Under the pieces are notes generated by a model that was given only the letters and a program-made list of their open reading frames with translations, had not been told where the DNA came from and ran no database searches. The position numbers and the translations under genes are program-made. Below, piece after piece: positions 60,196 to 64,000 of a DNA stretch of 64,000 nucleotides. The stretch spans positions 249,170 to 313,169 of the forward strand of contig JAUXAG010000001.1 of assembly GCA_030614915.1 (NCBI GenBank). The letters run 5' to 3'. Source of the stretch: Actinomycetes bacterium (GTDB taxonomy: Bacteria > Planctomycetota > Phycisphaerae > JAACET01). Numbering within the stretch: the first letter of the stretch is position 1; each line of letters opens with the position of its first letter.

Positions 60196-62127
60196 TTATT
60201 CTTCAGCCAGCTGCTGGTTGAACTCTGCGATTTGGTTGGCGAGGCGGTCGAGCGCCCACTGGACGTAGGTATTCTTGTGGGCTAAGCGGGAGTGGCGTTC
60301 CTTGCTGAGCCCCTCAAAGATGACAGCACAAAATCGGCCGACGACATTTGGGGGGATAGGCTCTGGTTTGCGCGACCAGGCGATCAGCTCATTTAGCTGT
60401 TCGAGAAGGTGGGGACGGTGCTCAAGCTGCTCAGGGGTAAGATAATCGCCCAGGTCCAGAGCCAACTGCAAACCCTTCAGGGCCAATATGAGGGTTTCAT
60501 AGTTGATGTGGTCGCCGAGACGAACGAACTTGAACTGCTGGACAATGGATGGTCGAGCCGGTCGCAAGAGGGTGGGCTCTTCCTGCCGGTCCCCAGCGGT
60601 GGCCCGGCGGCGGGCGGTGCGAGCAAAAATCAAACCGTCCTTGTGCTCGGGGGAGCCGATTTCGTCAGCCATCATGCGGCTAATGGTCGGGCGGGAGTCT
60701 GCTGCGGGCTGGGGGTCGCCGCCAAGAGCGAGCAGACATTTGGCGAAATCCAGGGGCAGAATTCCCTGGGGGTCTTTGTGGTGGCGGAGTAATTGTATGG
60801 ACAGGTGCAGACTGTGAGGCTTGACCGGGTAAAAGCGGACCACTTCGCGAATGAGCTGGGCCAAGAGCCAAGGGTCCTTGGTGGCGGGGACGGAGAACTT
60901 GGGCTCCATGGAGAAGGCCCCCGGAGAAAACTCCAGGAATCCGCGCAGGCAGTGGTCGGATCCGTGGGCTTGATGGTCGTCGATGTGGCCGCCTAACTTC
61001 CAGGTCAAGGCAGGCAAGGCAAAATTGCGGAAATAGCGGAAGCCGTCGAAGGCCTGGTCTTTAGTGCCGGGCCCGCTGTCGTAATCGGCGATCACGGCGT
61101 GGCCGACGTTGGAGAACTCCAACTCAGCGCCAAGGGGGAGCAATCCGCCTTCGAGATTCTCGCGTATCCAGCGGAAGATTCCGGCGGCCATCCGGGTGTC
61201 GTAGAGGGATTCGGCAGCGTGAATAGCCCAGGCTACGATGTCGAGCAGGTCATGACGTTGGGGGTCAAAATCATTGAGCAGCTCATGAACCAGCTTATCG
61301 AGGAGGCTCCTGCGGCGGTTGAGCATGGTCAGGGCGGCCATGGACGAAGTGGTATGCTCGTAAAAGCGCAAGGACAAGCCCATATGATCCAAGTCGAAGC
61401 GGAACTGTTCGAGAAACTTCTGCTCGGTCTGGTTAAAGAGAACCTGGCGGACGACCAGGTCCAGATAGTTCCTGATATATGGCTGAGCCAGGGGGTCTTT
61501 GGATAAATCGCGGATGGAGGCCAGGGGCCTAGAAAGTTCACGTTTGAGGAAATAGTCGGCGACGGATCCGCTTTCGAGCCGGGCCCGGATGAGATCTCGA
61601 ATGGTCAGCCCGCGGAGCTCTTCCTCGGCGGTGACGCGATAACGAGGCAAGAGGGCAGAGTCTGCAGACTCGGCAGCCCGTTTGGCGAGAAACTCCTCGA
61701 CCCGCTTGGTGATGAGGTGCTCGTGTTTGAGGTTTATGCGAAAGCGGTCGCCGAAGTCCTGGCGGAGGGTTTTTTCGTTGGCCAAGTAGGTGAAGGCCCG
61801 GATGCGATGGGCCTCCTGATGGACTCTGACCTTGGTTCGAATATAGCGCTTGCCCTCGTGGTGGTCGAGCAAATCGATCAGCTGGCTGGGAAGGGCGTAA
61901 ATGAGATATCCGCTGATACGATGTCCCCGGCGAGGGATGGCATAGAGATACATCCCGTCGGGAGAGATTTTTCGATGGCTGGCGAGAATGGCCTCTCTGG
62001 CCTCGAGAGATGCCGGGGTGGCCTGGGCCTGACCGGGAAGGGCATAATCTCTCCCGGTGACCCAGCGGAAGAGCCGACGGTCCATAAATGTGCCGTAGAC
62101 GAAGAGGTTGAAGGTTTTCGCGGGCAT
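60196..62127 (-). CDS. Fusion: GGCT-like (AIG2) domain plus amidoligase-like domain
   Basis: A 643-residue two-part protein. Residues about 5-125 are a gamma-glutamylcyclotransferase/AIG2-like domain: FNLFVYGTFMDRRLFRWVTG and LLDHHEGKRYIRTKVRVHQE, with Glu91 in the catalytic position. After a helical linker, residues about 330-450 look like the glutamine-synthetase-fold amidoligase family: LPLGAELEFSNVGHAVI, TWKLGGHIDDHQAH, RGFLEFSPGAFSMEPK and KPHSLHLSIQLLRHH, matching the ELEF, E-x-SP and H-x-H-x-S type positions. Such pairs are known from comparative work on amidoligases that make or trim gamma-glutamyl bonds. A C-terminal helical tail (about 460-643) is unassigned. The amidoligase call is inference from motifs. 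Confidence 0.65.
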   Translation of the reverse strand: MPAKTFNLFVYGTFMDRRLFRWVTGRDYALPGQAQATPASLEAREAILASHRKISPDGMYLYAIPRRGHRISGYLIYALPSQLIDLLDHHEGKRYIRTKVRVHQEAHRIRAFTYLANEKTLRQDFGDRFRINLKHEHLITKRVEEFLAKRAAESADSALLPRYRVTAEEELRGLTIRDLIRARLESGSVADYFLKRELSRPLASIRDLSKDPLAQPYIRNYLDLVVRQVLFNQTEQKFLEQFRFDLDHMGLSLRFYEHTTSSMAALTMLNRRRSLLDKLVHELLNDFDPQRHDLLDIVAWAIHAAESLYDTRMAAGIFRWIRENLEGGLLPLGAELEFSNVGHAVIADYDSGPGTKDQAFDGFRYFRNFALPALTWKLGGHIDDHQAHGSDHCLRGFLEFSPGAFSMEPKFSVPATKDPWLLAQLIREVVRFYPVKPHSLHLSIQLLRHHKDPQGILPLDFAKCLLALGGDPQPAADSRPTISRMMADEIGSPEHKDGLIFARTARRRATAGDRQEEPTLLRPARPSIVQQFKFVRLGDHINYETLILALKGLQLALDLGDYLTPEQLEHRPHLLEQLNELIAWSRKPEPIPPNVVGRFCAVIFEGLSKERHSRLAHKNTYVQWALDRLANQIAEFNQQLAEE

Positions 62128-62317
62128 GAGTGCACCGATTTCGAAGACGCAATTGCCTATAATGAAAGGATAGCGGTGTTAGCTGTGAAAAGCAATTGGG
62201 CGCGGGTTTGTGGGGCACTTATTTTCGTGATTTCGGCAGTCATTCGCGATATGGTATGGGGACAGAACACGAGGGGTCAGGCGGATCTAACAGGCCAAGT
62301 GGGAAAGGACAAATCCA

Positions 62318-64000
62318 ATGGAGTCAGGCAAAAACATGAGCTTTCGGCGCTACGGCCGATCGTACCATTTGCATATAGAAACGGCTGCTGAACTGCAGAG
62401 CGTTCTGGAGCTGGACCAGGCCCACTGGGTGGCGACCAACGCGCCGATAAACACTATCAACTGCGACGGGACGTTCCTGACGCTGATGGACACGGATAAG
62501 AACGGGCGAATCATCTGCCAGGAAGTGAAAGACGGGATCGTCTGGCTCTTGGAGGTATTCAGCGATCACGAAGGGATAAGCAAGGGGAGCCGGAGATTGC
62601 GGCTGGGGGCCATCAACTACGACAATCCGCAAGGCAAAGAGATTCACGAGGCGGCGGTGAAGATGCTCAGGAGGCTGGGGCGGGGCGACGCTGAAGAAAT
62701 CACGCTGGAAGATATCCGGCAGATAAAGGCCCAGGTGCAATCGCAGTCGGTGAGCGAGGCTGGGGTCATTCTGCCCGAAGCTGCTGAGGATGCCCAAGTG
62801 AGCGAGTTCATCGGCGAGGTTATAGCGACGGTTGGCGGGGTGGAGCATCCCGGAGGGGCTTTGGGTGTTGATCAGGGCAAGCTGGATGAGTTCGTTAAGC
62901 AGGCGGAAGCTTTTCTGAAATGGCATCAGCAGGGCCAGATTCCTGCCGGCAAAGCCAAGACCGAAATAATGCCGCTGGGGGGCCAGACGGCGGGGAGGTA
63001 TGCAATCCTGGCCTCGGTGGCAGACAAAATCGAGCAGTACTTCGCTCAGTGCACGGTTCTGGCGTTGGGGGAGAAGTTCGGCGAACAGATGGGCTGGACG
63101 GCGGCGGAGCTGCAAGAGTTGGACCTGGACGAGCCAGGAGTAATTGAGGAGGTTCTGCGAAAGGCGCCGCTGGCCAAGCCCAGAGCGGCAGATGTGCTCT
63201 GCTTGGCTGAGCAGATCAATCCCTATTATGCTCGGGCCCTGGCGCGCTTTGGCAAAGAGGTGATGCCGGAGGTGCTGAAAGAAACGGGCGATACGATGAC
63301 CAGCGGACAATGGGGGCAGATTAAGGACTTCTTCGGGGCTCACAAGGGGTGGATTAAAGGCAAGCCGAACACGGCCCTGGAGTCGCTGGGGGTCCAAAAG
63401 CTGCGAAATTATGTGGATGGAAATTTCACCAAGGCTGTGCAGGCCTTAATTGCCAAGAGCAAGGACACGGCATTCGCCCTGGATAACATCCGCCTGGCAG
63501 AAAAGGCGGTTCTGTATCAGGCGTACATGATATCTCTGGCAAACAACTTTGTGAGCTTTCCGCATCTCTACGACGCCCAAAAGCGGGCGATGTTTGAAAT
63601 GGGAACGCTGGTAATGGACGGTAGAAGATTCAACCTGGCAGTCAATTCAGTGGATCGCGCCCAACATGCCAAAGTAGCCAAGACATCGAACATGTACGTA
63701 TTGTACGTGGAGATTACAGGGAGAGACGGCAAGGCGAAATATGAAGTGGCTGTGCCGGTAACCTCCGGGGGTAAGGGCAATTTGTGCCTGGGCAAGCGGG
63801 GAGTATTTTATGATCTGGCGGGCGAAGAAGCCGATGCCAAGGTTGTGCATATTATCGAGAATCCGATCAGTCTAGCCGAGGCGTTGCTGGCACCGTTTCT
63901 GCGGCTGGGGCGAATGCTGACAGGGAAGATTGAATCGATTACAGCTGAAGCTGAGAAGAAATTCGATAGCAAGGCGTCAACGGCGATGAATCAGGCTACT
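62318..64000 (+). CDS. EF-hand containing protein, incomplete at window end
   Basis: An uninterrupted frame of 561 codons from ATG 62318 (AAAGGA eight bases before) to the last base, with no stop. The N-terminus reads MESGKNMSFRRYGRSYHLHI; an EF-hand calcium site follows (TLMDTDKNGRIICQEVKDGI, residues about 47-66, D-x-D-x-N-G). The rest is mixed helical (AADVLCLAEQINPYYARALA) with a C-terminal beta part (NMYVLYVEITGRDGKAKYEV). It belongs to a planctomycete family of unknown function. It is divergent from the GGCT/amidoligase gene with a 190-bp shared promoter region. A minus-strand frame over the same bases is a shadow. Confidence 0.8.
   Translation, partial: MESGKNMSFRRYGRSYHLHIETAAELQSVLELDQAHWVATNAPINTINCDGTFLTLMDTDKNGRIICQEVKDGIVWLLEVFSDHEGISKGSRRLRLGAINYDNPQGKEIHEAAVKMLRRLGRGDAEEITLEDIRQIKAQVQSQSVSEAGVILPEAAEDAQVSEFIGEVIATVGGVEHPGGALGVDQGKLDEFVKQAEAFLKWHQQGQIPAGKAKTEIMPLGGQTAGRYAILASVADKIEQYFAQCTVLALGEKFGEQMGWTAAELQELDLDEPGVIEEVLRKAPLAKPRAADVLCLAEQINPYYARALARFGKEVMPEVLKETGDTMTSGQWGQIKDFFGAHKGWIKGKPNTALESLGVQKLRNYVDGNFTKAVQALIAKSKDTAFALDNIRLAEKAVLYQAYMISLANNFVSFPHLYDAQKRAMFEMGTLVMDGRRFNLAVNSVDRAQHAKVAKTSNMYVLYVEITGRDGKAKYEVAVPVTSGGKGNLCLGKRGVFYDLAGEEADAKVVHIIENPISLAEALLAPFLRLGRMLTGKIESITAEAEKKFDSKASTAMNQAT

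Noticed and set aside
62176-62391. Separate short exported protein upstream of the EF-hand gene
   Set aside because: It has a weak hydrophobic start but runs out of frame into the EF-hand gene and lacks a good ribosome site; kept only as a possible frameshift remark.
62324-63397. Long minus-strand frame of 357 codons
   Set aside because: It is the shadow of the EF-hand protein on the plus strand, which has a ribosome site and recognisable domain.

Overview
The window looks like a chromosomal segment from a planctomycete, most likely the Phycisphaerae side of Planctomycetota. The pointers are a pseudopilin with an [16 protein letters not shown] leader and an H-x9-DG motif, an ECF sigma factor paired with a membrane protein that begins MRPAKNIEEL, a SecD-SecF fusion, an oversized signal peptidase I, two unlike ClpP subunits, and lipid A and outer-membrane type functions (LptB, LAB_N). 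This placement comes from family knowledge; no 16S gene is present. Most genes look moderately GC-rich, and a sigma/anti-sigma-like pair at 23.9-25.6 kb is visibly more AT-rich.

Layout. 0-5.2 kb: a dead TPR fragment, a LeuB-type dehydrogenase, an HNH nuclease, a tiny zinc-ribbon membrane protein, and a minus-strand pssA/psd pair for phosphatidylethanolamine synthesis next to a pseudopilin. A cobalamin riboswitch with its own promoter and an intrinsic terminator lies upstream of the pseudopilin. 5.6-11.6 kb: a tight plus-strand run tsaD-larB-nnrD-ribF-nrnA-lipoprotein-TPR. 11.7-14.5 kb: tRNA-Leu, a repeat tract, a MoaD-like protein, and a reverse transcriptase preceded by a strong promoter, a structured leader of about 300 nt and two exact 104-bp direct repeats. 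14.5-20.3 kb: a UDP-sugar pyrophosphorylase, a LAB_N protein, a TPR protein, signal peptidase I, an intergenic region with two perfect DnaA boxes, and lptB. 20.4-23.7 kb: an arsenic cassette, arsR-arsP-arsE-arsF-arsG, with matching operators before arsR and arsP, flanked by two related copies of the lptB 3' end. 23.9-31.7 kb: the AT-rich sigma pair, then tgt, yajC, secDF and a LysM protein. 31.8-38.1 kb: a broken tRNA-Pro, galactokinase, and the minus-strand set pabB-pabC-nif3-MATE. 38.3-42.9 kb: clpX, tRNA-Gly, trigger factor, clpP1, clpP2. 43-57.7 kb: lipoproteins, aspS, pabA, a flippase-like membrane protein, comF, two STAS proteins, rimO, a Na/Pi symporter, a glycogen debranching enzyme and an M20 peptidase. 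57.8-64 kb: an ECF sigma/anti-sigma pair separated by a 23-bp perfect inverted repeat, a charged exported protein, a GGCT plus amidoligase fusion, and an EF-hand protein that runs off the end.

Most of the content is housekeeping: protein quality control (ClpX/Tig/ClpP), export (YajC/SecDF/LepB), tRNA modification (TsaD, Tgt, RimO for S12), p-aminobenzoate synthesis split between two loci, and NAD(P)HX, flavin and lipid metabolism.

The parts most worth a second look are: (1) the reverse transcriptase with its structured leader and exact repeats, which fits neither a group II intron nor a diversity-generating retroelement and could be an undescribed RT/non-coding RNA system; (2) the B12 riboswitch-terminator in front of a pseudopilin; (3) the fusion of a gamma-glutamylcyclotransferase-like domain to a glutamine-synthetase-fold amidoligase-like domain; and (4) the possible integration scar around the arsenic cassette.
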